Part shown: positions 23,207-34,099 of the stretch, piece after piece
How positions within the stretch are numbered: the stretch's first letter is position 1
Layout of the letters: every line of letters begins with the position of its first letter
NCBI GenBank assembly: GCA_027943335.1
Contig: BSBK01003253.1
Coordinates: 1,194,501 to 1,258,500, forward strand
From: Chamaecyparis obtusa
Lineage: Eukaryota; Streptophyta; Pinopsida; Cupressales; Cupressaceae
Direction of reading: 5' to 3'
Length of the DNA stretch: 64,000 bases
Program-made: the position numbers and the translations under genes
Notes under the pieces: generated by a model
Database searches by the model: none
What the model saw: only the letters and a program-made list of their open reading frames with translations
Told to the model about the DNA's origin: nothing

Positions 23207-26100
23207 ATGGCATCTACTTCATTTGTAGTGGCTAAGAAGCAAGGAAATGAAGTTCTAAATGTTCAACTTGTGAGGAATGATGCATGAAAACTACATAAAT
23301 TTCAAGCCATTCCAAAAAGTGTGGTGAAGGGAGATCTCATGGGTTCCCTGTCATTGATCCCACCTAAGGTCTTAATGATTAATGATGTTCTATTATGCTA
23401 TATGTGTAAAATTAGGGAAATCGGAGATTATGAGCTAAGGGAGGCATACACCAAGTTATGTGTCAATGAAGTGTTGAAGACTGAACATCAATAAATTGCT
23501 GAGAAAGTGTTAGTGTGTGCCCTAGATTTCCCAAAATATTTTAAGGTTGAATGGATCAATAATATCTTTAGAAGAGTTCATGATATGAAGATATGGTTGG
23601 AGAGTGGACCAGTTAAGATCACCAAGGATATGATACACCGAGTCACTGGTTATCCTAGTCTAACAGGGAAGAAAAAAATGAGATGCCAGAGTAAAGAAAT
23701 AATTCAAACAAACACTTAGGCAATGTGGAATAAGAGAGGAATGACAATATCAACAATCATAGATCCAGAAATAGATTTTACAATGAAAGTGATTTCTCAT
23801 AAATTCTATCAGTCTAGCAGGTTAGATAGTGTTCCATGTATTGTAGTTGATCAAGCATGGAAGATGGTGAAGAATGATCACATTTATGATCATTCTGAAG
23901 TACAATTGACCCATCTTTTTGAGAACCTTACTTCAATTAGAAAGACCAAGAATTCAATGTGTAAGTTTTGTTCTCTGCTCACTTGTTTATTCTTCTATAT
24001 TCATAATAGTTTTCCTACAATTGGAGATGTTATATGGAGTAAGGACCGACCATTTACCTAGCAGATAAATGAGTTTGTTGATCAGTTAGGAGAGAATTTT
24101 GAGGGTTTTATGGATATCTACTTTTTAGAATTCAAAAAGAAAATGAGAAAGAGGAGTAGGATCCTTGTATTCCTAGTAGACAAGCACTACAATGACATAT
24201 GCTTCCTAGTGGATACCGACTATACTTATGCTCAAGATTTTATACCGAGAGTTGCATGGCTAAGGCCAACCTTATGAGGTTAATGTAGATGAGATAACAA
24301 CAGCTATAACCACTTTACTAGATAAGGATATTGATAGGAAGGCAAAACCTTTTGGGATTTATGAAAAGGCTAAGTCTAAGATAACTATGGGGTTAAAATC
24401 TGCAACCATGGAGAGAAAAAGGCAAAAAATAGTTAAGAACCTAGAGAGGATGCTAGGAGAAGGTGAAGAGGAAAATGCACCTTGTGAACTTACACAAGGG
24501 CTAGGAGAAGATAAATCCAATGAGTTAGAAGGAAGTGATAAGGAGGACACTGAAATTTCAAAGAAGGGAAAGAAGGCATCAGTTGTTGAGCCTAGCAAAA
24601 GATAATTGCAAAAATAAAAGCCCACTCCTCTTGCAACACTTAGAATGAGAAATAGGGAATCTTCTACTATCACAGTTGTTGAGCCCCAAAGAAAGACACC
24701 AACATCAGGAAAAAGAAAACCAGTTCAAACCAAGGTTGTGCCGAGTCGTCCCCAGAAGAAACCAAGAAGGAAGTTAGTCTTGGAGAAGGATGATGAAACC
24801 AAGAAGGAAGTTAGTCTTGGAGAAGGATGATGATGATGAAGAGATAGATATTAATGACAATACAAAGTTTAAAATACCATCTCATAGATGTCAATTGAAT
24901 ATGGATGAAATATGCCACAATATACAAAGCACTACTGGATTAGTAAGCTTCAAGCAAATAAAATTTGAAAAACTATATAATGATGAAAAAGAAAGAGTTG
25001 AGGAGGCAATGCTAGAGATGCTATGCACTTTCAAGATGACACCTCTAAAGATTGGGAATCTCATCTCTGAAGAACTATATAAAAGAATTGATTAGAAATG
25101 GTAGTATGCCATGATGACATAAAAGTAGATAATGGAAAGCACATTGGCCCATATCATGTCAAATCTATCACCACAACACATAAAGACATATATGGAGCAG
25201 TACATAAATAGGTTTGTACCCAAGCATGGGGCCTATTATATTTTACAACACAAGGTTGAAGATGTTGTCCAGCAAAGCACATGGTTGTGGAAGATTATTT
25301 TTGGACTGTTAATTGAGAAGAGTCCAAAAATGGGTAAAGGTACATCCAGTCAAGTGAAGCTAGATAATAAGGAAGACATTGATGAACCTCAAAATCTTGA
25401 GGAAAAGGAAAGACAAAAGGTAGAGATAAGTGGATCACATGATGTGATCACAATAGAGGATATTCCTAAGGATATGCCAGTTGTCGAATTCTTGCCAAGA
25501 CAACTTTTGGTCACCCTCTACTGAGCACTAGTCCCATTCTTATATAGGTACATGGTCACAGGTGAGCAACAAGTGTTACTTAGTGCAAATGCCAAGAAAC
25601 AAGATAATCTGACAATCACAATTAAGAATTCACCTACCGAGGAGGATAAGAAAGATCAAGGAGAGGAGAGCCTAAAAGATCAAGCAAATAAGTGTGCATT
25701 AGTAATAAAATGTCCTTATATGGAGGAAAAAAATAAAATAGAGGAGGAGGCAACCGAGAAGAATCTAGAGCCTAAGGAACAAGAGGATATTAAAGCTCTA
25801 ATATAGATGCTGAGTGGGAATACACCTAAGAATAAATCAAAGAAGAAAAAGGAGAAATCTCTAGGAACACAGGTTACATTTGATGAAGTTATAGTGATTC
25901 CAAAGTGGGACACTAATAACTTGACTTATGAGCATATGCAAATCTTGCAAGATATTTTGAAGAAGAAAAAGAAGCAAGACGAGTTAAGGAGAGAACATCA
26001 ACAAAAAGAAGTTTTGCATGAAATCAAAGGTGTATTCATAGAAGCCTTTGAAATGGATGATGTGAATGATACTGCACCTATTTTGGAACAACTAGTTTAA
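23207..26100 (+). pseudogene. Element C extra polyprotein (ORF2/ORF3), homologous to element B
   Basis: ATG at 23207 (MASTSFVVAKK). The frame continues to 24277 with about four stops. LSLIPPKVLMINDVLLCYMCK aligns with LSSVPDGVFHLENIRSYLGCK of B, then KIWLESGPVKITKDMIH, QLTHLFENLTSIRKTKN, CSLLTCLFFY and DTDYTYAQDFIPR. After a frame change near 24275, YEVNVDEITTAITTLLDKD continues the alignment. A basic Ser/Pro/Lys-rich linker, a 37-bp duplication with frameshift, acidic stretches and a Lys/Glu-rich C-terminal part up to 26100 follow. Element B has the same order. Function unknown; no catalytic motif recognised. Confidence 0.75.
24758..24831 (+). repeat. Perfect 37-bp tandem duplication in element C ORF
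   Basis: Units 24758-24794 and 24795-24831 are identical, beginning GAAACCAAGAAGG. Because 37 is not a multiple of three, the duplication changes the reading frame. Perfect identity means it is recent relative to the decay of the element. Confidence 0.95.
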
Positions 26101-26711
26101 ATTGTTAAGAAGGTGAATAGTGATGACAGTGAGGCAAATGAAAAACTTATGCAGTGGTTTGAAAGAAAGTTTGAGACTAAGGTACTTGAAAACGTCTCAA
26201 CTGAGACAACCATAAAATAGGTAAAAATTTCTACCTTAGTGACCAATTTAGAAGAGGTTGTGCAAAATGTTTATTCTATGTACAAGAAGCTATGTAATGT
26301 ATAATTTTTCACTAAGGATAATCAAGAATTGATTGATAAACTGCAACTAGACTTGAAGTCTACTGGTCATTCACTGAGCATGGATGAAACCTCCAGCTCC
26401 ATTCATTTCACAAGGCTACTCATGCACAAGGAAGAATAGCGCAGTTGATGACTAATGATGGGCAAATAAGAGCCAAGTTAATTTATATACAGACAATGTT
26501 AACACCTCATCTAGAGGTTATGTAGAAATAATTAGAAATGACAAAGGAGTTAGTACAGAGAGACCCTCATCTCTCTATTGTCGAGAGTTTAGTTGATCTA
26601 GTTGCCAGCTAGAAATTAAGATACAGGTTTTGGAGTCTATCAAGTCAGGATGGGACAATGCCTTAGGTATGATAATGCAGCTCCATAAACCATTTTTGGA
26701 TAAGTATTTTC

Positions 26712-27046
26712 TGTTGGGAAAATGGTCAGCACTCCCCTCGGGATTCATGACATGGCTTACCCTACTCTTGTGTCTTCTATAAGTCTAGTGGTTGTATTGG
26801 GCATTAACAAGTTGATCTTTTGGTGCAACAATAACCACTACTTGTAACAAGTGGTATCAAAGCTTGTTCACAGGTTTGAATCCCCTCGGGTAATGCTGAG
26901 GGGGAGATTGTTGGCAAAATGGTTAGCACTCCCCTCAGGATTCGTGACATGGCTTACTCACCTCATGTGTCTTCTATAAGTCTAGTGGTTGTATTGGGCA
27001 TTAACAAGTTGATCTTTTGGTGAAATGACAACCACTACTTGTAACA
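26712..27046 (+). mobile_element. TRIM-1: 335-bp terminal-repeat retrotransposon in miniature
   Basis: Two 138-bp LTRs (26712-26849 and 26909-27046), each TGTTGG to GTAACA, flank a 59-base interior. The interior holds the primer-binding site TGGTATCAAAGC (26852-26863), a B-box-like GGTTTGAATCC, a short inverted repeat and the polypurine tract GAGGGGGAGAT (26898-26908). Perfect 5-bp target duplications TTTTC lie at 26707-26711 and 27047-27051. There is no coding capacity. It inserted into the 3' noncoding part of element C and must have used enzymes in trans. A second copy lies at 30336-30670. Confidence 0.94.
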
Positions 27047-27074
27047 TTTTCTCACCCCTACACCCAAACAGCTT

Positions 27075-27374
27075 CAAGTGATAAAAACAAGGGGGAAATG
27101 ACAAGCCATGACAGGAATAACATAAAGGGGAAATGATATGAGAATGACATGAGTAATACATGGAGAAAATATAGTAAGGAATGTATATTAAGGTATGACA
27201 TACTACTTTGTAATGTATATATTTAGTTGTATGTCAAAGAGTCTTATGTATATATGTAGAATCTTTTGAAGATTGAGTCAAAGTCTTAGGGGGAGTGGTC
27301 AAACCGCTAAGTACTATTTTGTAATGTAAAAGTCATGACAAAGTGTTTTTGCCACTAATGTCAAAGGGGGAGAT
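27075..27374 (+). promoter_or_regulatory. Serial polypurine tracts of element C
   Basis: Purine tracts ACAAGGGGGAAATG (about 27088), AAAGGGGAAATG (about 27124), TTAGGGGGAGTGG (about 27287) and TGTCAAAGGGGGAGAT (27359-27374). The last abuts the 3' LTR and is the likely primer. Confidence 0.6.
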
Positions 27375-27871
27375 TGTTGATCCATAAGTTTTGTTATCTA
27401 TTAGTGTCTTACACTTAGTCATTTTCAAGGCAATGTTGGTCGGTCATCACTGTGACCGAGCCATCTTGTAAAGGCCAAGTTATATTTTAGAATTGTATTT
27501 TGTATAGTTACCAAGCATTAGTTACTGTTGAGAAATTTAGAGGTCACCAAGTACTTCAGTAGTCACCGAGCATTTTATGTCAAGTTGTATAAAAGAGTCA
27601 GTGTTGAGCACTAGTATATAAAGAACAATAAATCTTGAGTGTCAGAGACTTCATATGTCGAGAAAGCCATATTTGACATATGTGTTTGTAATGGCACAAA
27701 CACTTAGGTAAACCACTTTGGCCAACATCTATACAATATTTAATATTTGTAGAGGGAATCAAGAAGTTGATTATGCCTTGTATTTCTAATCATTAATCCC
27801 TGTGTAAGACATGCAACCTGTCTAAAAAAGTGAACGCTTAAGTGGCATAAGTAGAGAGTCTAGATCATTGA
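27375..27871 (+). repeat. 3' LTR of element C, truncated
   Basis: Begins TGTTGATCC like 20009 and matches the first 500 or so bases of the 5' LTR. Similarity stops at GATCATTGA (27871), where a minus-strand copia LTR end begins. About 740 bases of LTR are missing. Confidence 0.88.
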
Positions 27872-28870
27872 CAAACATACAGTCAACAATGAAAAAAATA
27901 CAGTCAACATTAGCTTACTAAGAAATCTTTAACAATCTCCCCCTTTGGCATTGATGGCAACATATGAAATGAAAAACACCACCAATCCAAAAGTACAATA
28001 ATATCTCCATCTCCTCAACAACATACTCCCCCATAAATGATTTCTCCAACGACAGCTAAATGTACTGAATATCAACTACTATATCTTCTTACTATATACT
28101 CCCTCTTTGACATCAATGGAAAAGGGTGACAAAAATAAATAAGCACAAGTACTACTCATGAAGTAGAGTACTCCACCATTCATTAGGCACTGAAGACTAA
28201 TGTACTACTGCAAACTCTAATCAGATCCAGGGAAGGGAATTACTCCCATCTTCTCCCTGAGATACTCAAATGTATCCTTTGACAATGGCTTTGTGAATAT
28301 GTCTACTAATTGTTCTTTAGTACTCACATAATCTAACTTTACTTCTTTCTCTGCAACTTTCTCTCTTAGAAAATAATCTTTTATCTCAATGTGTTTTATC
28401 TTTGCATGCATCACAGGGTTCTTTGACATATTGATAGTGCTAGTGTTGTCACAATGAATAACTATAGGATAATCAATCTGGATTCCAAAATCCTTTATCA
28501 TCTGTTTGATCCAAACAATTGTAGAGCAATTTAATGCTATTTCTATATATTCTGCTTCTGTTGTTGACTGAGAAATACAATTCTGCTTCTTGCTTGTCCA
28601 AGTAACTAGTCCATCTCCAAGCAATAATGCTCCTCCTGAGGTGCTCTTTGTATCATCAACGTAACCTTCCCAATCTGTATCTATATACACATGAAGTTTT
28701 ACATTCTCTGAGTTAGGATGCCATAAACCATAGTCTATAGTTCCTTTCAAATATTGGAATATCCGCTTTATTGCCATAAGATGACTTTGTTTAGGTTCAA
28801 CTGCAAATCTTCCTACAATACCAACTGCATTAGAAATAGTTGGTTTAGATTGAGTAAGATATGAGTTTAC
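27872..28870 (-). mobile_element. Element D: 3' fragment of a Ty1/copia element
   Basis: Read on the minus strand: RT/RNase H sequence, noncoding DNA with three purine tracts (complements at 28098-28119, 28021-28033 and 27935-27957), then only 63 bases of LTR (27872-27934, beginning TGTTAAAG). Both ends are broken: the LTR at element C, and the 5' side at the palindrome centre near 28875. Confidence 0.8.
28217..28866 (-). pseudogene. Copia RT C-terminal end and RNase H fragment (element D)
   Basis: Open frame of more than 200 codons from SKPTISNAVGIVGRF through IKRIFQYLKGTIDYGLW, YIDTDWEGYVDDTKSTSGG, SQSTTEAEYIEIALNC and HCDNTSTINMSKNPVMHAK to the normal end IFTKPLSKDTFEYLREKMG. These are the standard landmarks of copia RNase H. 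No internal stop is seen, but the rest of gag-pol is missing. It is closer to the + strand fragment at 29575-30230 than to A or E. Confidence 0.88.
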
Positions 28871-30330
28871 TAGCTTACTAGCTTACTGGTAAGAAACAAA
28901 GCAAGACTAGTATGTAAAGGATATGTGTAGAGAGAAAGAATTGATTACTCTGATACATTTGCCCCTATAAGGAGATTGCAAGCTATAAAGTTATTTCTAG
29001 CCTATGGAACATACAAGGACTTTAAAGTATATCAGATGGATGTCAAGTCAGCATTCCTGAATTGAGAATTGGAGGAAGTCTACATAGAGCAGCCTAAAGG
29101 ATTTAGTTTATCAGACAAACCTGACATGGTTTGTAGACTGAAGAAAGCCCTCTACCGACTAAAGCAAGCCCCTAGAGCATGGTATGAAAGATTGGATGGT
29201 TACTTGAAAAAGATTAGATTCAAGAAAGGAGCAGTAGATTGTAACTTATTCATAAGAGAGACACCTAAAGGATTATTGCTAGTTGCTATTTTTGGTGGTA
29301 ATGACAAGCTTAGTGCAGATTTTGCTAAAGAAATGCAGAGTAAGTTTGAAATGAGCATGATTGGACCTATCAAGTACTTTTTGGGATTGAATGTGAAGCA
29401 GACAGACAAAGGTATATTCATTAATTAGTCTAAGTATGTGAAAGAGATATTGAAGAAGTTCAAGATGGATGATTACAAGCCAGTAAGCACCCCTATGATA
29501 ACAGGGAGCAAGCTTTTAAAAGATGATGATTCTACAATAGTTGACAAGACTCTATATAAATCTATGATTGGTAAACTCATATATCTTACTCAATCTAGAC
29601 CAGATATTTCTAATGCAGTTGGTATGGTTGGAAGATTTGTAGCTGAACCTAAACAAAGTCATCTTATAGTAGTAAAGAGGATATTTAGATATTTGAAAGG
29701 AACTAAAGACTATGGTTTATGGTATCCTAACTTGGAGAATGTAGAAATTTATGTGTATACAAATGCAAATTGGGAAAGTTGCATTGATGACAGAAGGAGC
29801 ACCTCAGGAGGAGCAACATTTCTTGGAGATAGACTAGTTACTTGGACAAGCAAGAAGTAGAATTGTATTTCTTAGTCAATAGCAGAAGCAGATTATGTAG
29901 CAGCAGCATTAAATTACTCTACAATTGTTTGGATCAAGCAGATGATAAATGATTTTGGAATCCAGATTGATTATCCTATAGTTATTCATTGTGACAACAC
30001 TAAATCTATCAATATGACAAAGAGCCCTGTGATGCATGCAAAGACAAAAAAAATTGAGATAAAATATCATTTTCTAAGAGAGAAAGTTGTAGAGAAAGAA
30101 ATAAAGTTGGATTATGTGAGTACTAAAGAACAGTTAGAAGACATATTCACAAAGCCATTACCGAGGATACATTTGAGTATCTTAGGGAGAAGATGGGAGT
30201 AATTCCCTTCCCTGTATTTGATTAGAGTTTTTAGTAGTACATCAGTCTTCAGTGACTGATCAATGGTGGACTGCTCTACTTATGCCACTTAAGCATCACT
30301 TGCTATATTTCTATGTAATCATCAATAGTT
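28871..30330 (+). mobile_element. Element D2: Ty1/copia pol fragment, + strand
   Basis: Starts abruptly inside RT at about 28892 and runs through RNase H to about 30230, then noncoding sequence to about 30330, where it meets TRIM-2 and the end of element E. No gag, protease, integrase or LTR of its own is present. Confidence 0.8.
28892..30230 (+). pseudogene. Copia RT and RNase H, catalytic YVDD deleted (element D2)
   Basis: RT begins RNKARLVCKGYV with a stop, then [27 protein letters not shown]. Where YVDDIIFGG is expected it reads LLVAIFGGNDK: about six residues including the catalytic Asp pair are missing in frame. RNase H follows (YTNANWESC, stop, IAEADYVAA, HCDNTKSINMTKSPVMHAK, IFTKPLP). 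The frame is otherwise constant from 28892 to 30200. Loss of YVDD alone would inactivate RT. Confidence 0.88.
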
Positions 30331-30335
30331 GATTT

Positions 30336-30670
30336 TGTTAGAAGTAATAGTTGTCATTGCACCAAAAGATTGACCTGTTAATACCCGATACAACCACTAG
30401 ACTTATAGAAGACATAGGAGGTGGTTAAGCCATGTCACGAATCCCAAGGGGAGCGCTGACCATTTTTCTAACAATCTCCCCCTCGGCATTACCCGAGGGG
30501 ATTCGAACATGTGACCAAGCTCTGATACCACTTGTTACAAGCAGTAGTTGTCATTGCACCAAAAGATTGACCTATTAATGCCCGATATAACCACTAGACT
30601 TATAGAAGACACAGGAGGCAGTTAAGCCATGTCACGAATCCCGAGGGGAGTGCTGACCATTTTGCCAATA
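30336..30670 (-). mobile_element. TRIM-2: 335-bp terminal-repeat retrotransposon in miniature
   Basis: Same structure as TRIM-1 in reverse orientation: LTRs 30336-30473 and 30533-30670 (138 bases each) and interior 30474-30532 (59 bases). The primer-binding site complement GCTCTGATACCA (30519-30530) is a perfect initiator-Met match. Flanks are GATTT (30331-30335) and GATTC (30671-30675), a target duplication with one mismatch. One LTR edge has decayed (CCAATA for CCAACA). It sits exactly at the polypurine/LTR boundary of element E. Confidence 0.92.
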
Positions 30671-30879
30671 GATTCTCCCTCTTTGACAACAATGCCAAAG
30701 ATACATATTCCTTAAAACTTTGTTCAAGTAGTGGATCATACCTAGCATGTACTGATATCTCATTGCATACATAATTATTTTTCACAACTTTAGGCATCAC
30801 CTAAAGAGTGAACACTAGAATCAACTCACAAATTAGATATTCTAACGAATCCTTGAATTGATGCAACATGCATCTTTCT

Positions 30880-33800
30880 TTAGTGAATATTGGATAGGGG
30901 AAGGACCCTTAATTTACCTCTCAGATACTCAAAAGCATCCTTTGGTAGTGGCTTGGCGAATATATCTTCTATCTTCTCCTTTGAATTCACATACTCCAAT
31001 ATCACATGCTTGTCTTGAACTTGTTCTCTCAAGTAATGATACTTGATAGAAATGTGCTTGGTCTTGGAATGCATCACTGAGCTCTTTAATATGTTGATAA
31101 CACTTGTATTATCATAGTAAATAGTAAATGTATCAGTAATCTCCTCTTGCATACCTTCAAGTAGATGTTTGATATGTTTACACAATTCATAGTTATTGCT
31201 ACATACTCTATCACGGCTATAGATTGTGATATACAACTCTATTTATTACTCAACCATGTCATTAATATCTCTCTTAAAAATAAAGCTCCTCCACTTGTAC
31301 TTTTTCTATCATCAATGTTTCCAGCCCAATCAGCATCAATGTAAACTTTCAGATCAAAATCTCCTTTCTTCTATAGTAGACTGAAGTCTTCAGTACCTTT
31401 CAAATATCTAAATATTCTTTTGACTATAGACATGTGTGATTCCTTTGGATTGGCATAAAATCTTGCAACAATACCTACTACATGAGAAATATCAGGTCTT
31501 GTGTGTACAACACATTGTAACTTACCAATAATTAATCAGTAAATTGTCTCATTCACTTCCTTTGACTCATCTTCTTTTGACAATTTGCAACTAGTAACCA
31601 TCGGTGTTCCAACTGGTCTTGAATCTTCCATACCAAATGTCTTTAGGATCTCCTTGATGTACTTTGATTGTGTGATTTAGATCCCATCTTTGACTTATTG
31701 AATCTTTAGTTCAATAGAGAATTTTATTTATCCTATCATGGATATCTCAAATTCCTTTCTCATCTCCTCAACAAAATATATGCACAATGTATTAGTTCCT
31801 CCAAAAATAATGTCATCAATAAATATTTTAGCTATAAAAATTCTATCATTACTCTCACATTTCAAATACACATTGATGTTGTCACTTATTCTTCTTTAAA
31901 ATCCAATCTTAATTAAATATGAATGTAACCTTTTGTACCATGCTCAGGGTGCTTATTTCAAACCATACAATGCATTGTGTAGTTTACATATCATGTCCTT
32001 GTTAGTATTCTCAACAAATCCTTTAGGTTTTTCAACATAGAATTCTTCTTCAAGAATACCATTAAGAAATGTAAACTTAGCATCCATTTGATAAAATTTA
32101 AATCTTTTATAAGTTGCACATGCTAGTATAATTCTATCTCCTTCTAATCTAGCAATAGGTGCAAAAGTCTCACCATAATCAATACCTTCTTCTTATGCAT
32201 ACCCTTTAAAAACTAGTCTAGCCTTGTTTCTGATCACATCTCCATCTTCATTCAGTTTGTTTCTAAAAATCCACTTAGTACCAATAACATTTTTATCTTT
32301 AGGTCTTGGTACCAAAGTCTATGTGTTGTTCTTTTCAATTTGATCCATCTCTTATTTCATAGTTTTAACCCAATCTTCATTATCCAATGCATCTTTTACT
32401 ATTCATGGCTCAAATTCAAAAATTAAACATTTATTATCTCTTAACTTACTTATTTTCATAACTCCAACATTCTTGTCTCCAATAATCTTGCTTTGTGAAT
32501 GGTGTCTTCTCACATACTTGCTTAGGATAGGCTTGGTAGGCTAATGAGGTTCCTCATTTTTTAGTATTTGATGGTGGCTCTCTCTGTCCATCTTCCTCCT
32601 CAGTTTGTACTATAGGTAAGGTATCATGAACTTTATGTTGAACATATACAAATCTTTGATAGTCATCAGGTCCTTTTTGTTGTCTTCATCATTTTTCTCT
32701 GTAAATTTATCAATCCTTACATTTGCACTTTCTATAATTTTGTTAGTAGAATTTTTAAAGCACTTGTAAGCCTTTCTCTCTATAGAATATCCTAAGAATA
32801 CTCCTTCATCACCTTTATGATCAAACTTCACATCTCTATCATCCTTTAGAATGCAACATCTACTTCCATATACTTTGAAATAACTTACATTCAGTTTGTG
32901 ACCATACAAGATTTCATATGGAGTCTTGTTTGTACCTTTCTTTAGTCGTACTCGATTTAGTGTATAGGTTGTAGTGATGACTGCTTCTCTCCAAAATGTT
33001 TGAGATAAATCCTTCTCAATCATCAATGTCCTTGCATAATCAATAATGGATCGGCTTCTTCTCTCTGCTATACCATTTTGTTATGGTGTCCTCAATATAG
33101 ATATTTATCTCTTTATTTCATGTTCATTGCAGAAAAGTGTTAACTCATCAGATGTAAACTCACCTCCTCTATCAGATCTCAGACACTTCAATTTTCTTCT
33201 AGTATCCTTTTCAACTCTATCCTTGTACCACTTAAATATTTGAAAAGCTTTAGATTTATCCTTCAAAAATATGACAAACATCATTCTTGAATAATCACCA
33301 ACAAATAAAATGAAATATCTATCACCATAATAACTTTGTTTTCTCATAGGACCACATAGGTCAGTGTTCACTAGTTCCAAAATTCCTTGTGTAGTGTACG
33401 ATTTTCTTATAAAACTTAACTTTGTCATCTTACTAACTTGACATCCTTTGCACATGACATTTTCAGGATTGTCCAGTCTCGATAGACCTCTTACTCTATT
33501 CTTTTTGCTCACATTAATTAAGTTGTCAAAATTAACATGACATAATCTCTTATGGAATAACCATATATCCTCAACTTTATCATATAAGAAACTCTTTGTA
33601 GTAGTATCAAAGTAGAATAAGTTACCTTTTCATTGTTCACTAGTGGCCATCAGACCTCCATTTTGATCAAATACTCTTACCTTTCTATTCTAAAATTCCA
33701 ATCGGTGACCTGTGTTGTTCAGCTATGCCACACTCAACAAATTATACTTTAGTCCTTCAACCCAATAGACATCATCACATTGTGTATTATCCAACAAAAT

Positions 33801-34046
33801 TATAGAACCTTTACCTTTCACATGATATGGAGCATCATTACCAAATCTAACATAACCTCCATCATGATCCTCCATAGTAATGAACTTATGTGTGTCACTA
33901 GTCATATGATGCAAATGTCCACTATCTATTATCCATGTATCATTCTTACTATTATGAAAAATTATGGCTTTTAAATTCTTCTTCATAACTTTCTTCATCA
34001 GAATCATCCTTGATAGCAACATACACAACCTCTTCACCTTTATCAT
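30880..34046 (-). pseudogene. Element E pol (decayed)
   Basis: Protease keeps WIIDSG near 33950. The integrase zinc pair reads MCKGCQVSKMTK; the core has NTDLCGPM and RSDRGGEF, and the C-terminal part (33026-32610) has NKTPYEILYG and GYSIERKAYKC. RT is broken by stops and frame changes between 32600 and 31480 but reads FIDDIIFGG near 31830. RNase H at 31236-30884 has YYDNTSVINILKSSVMHSKTK and IFAKPLPKDAFEYLR. The frame differs between integrase and RNase H, so at least one indel lies between. Non-functional. Confidence 0.88.
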
Positions 34047-34099
34047 TATCTAAATCATCATTGGTTCGTCCTTCGACAATGTAGCATGACTTCTTGCCT

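Larger units (their letters stand above)
20009..27871 (+). mobile_element. Element C: non-autonomous LTR retrotransposon with gag and extra ORF, no pol
   Basis: LTR 20009-21246 (begins TGTTGATCC, ends TTCCAACA), then a primer-binding site, a multi-zinc-knuckle gag, the extra ORF family also found in B, purine tracts, and a truncated 3' LTR from 27375. No pol motif is present. Its LTR sequence differs from B's, so the two are separate families with the same gene content. A TRIM sits at 26712-27046. The 3' LTR is broken at 27871 by another copia fragment, so its right target duplication is lost. Confidence 0.88.
28150..30290. repeat. Large imperfect palindrome of two copia 3' fragments
   Basis: 28150-28866 (minus) and about 29575-30290 (plus) are inverted copies of the same RT/RNase H and 3' noncoding sequence, separated by about 700 bases. 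Protein-level similarity is high but many differences exist, so it is not a simple assembly mirror. The centre near 28860-28890 has small repeats of TAGCTTACT. Confidence 0.82.

Noticed and set aside
26860..26900. tRNA-like sequence (B-box-like GGTTTGAATCC) inside the TRIM
   Set aside because: No A box, no cloverleaf and no anticodon stem; noted only as a feature of the TRIM interior.
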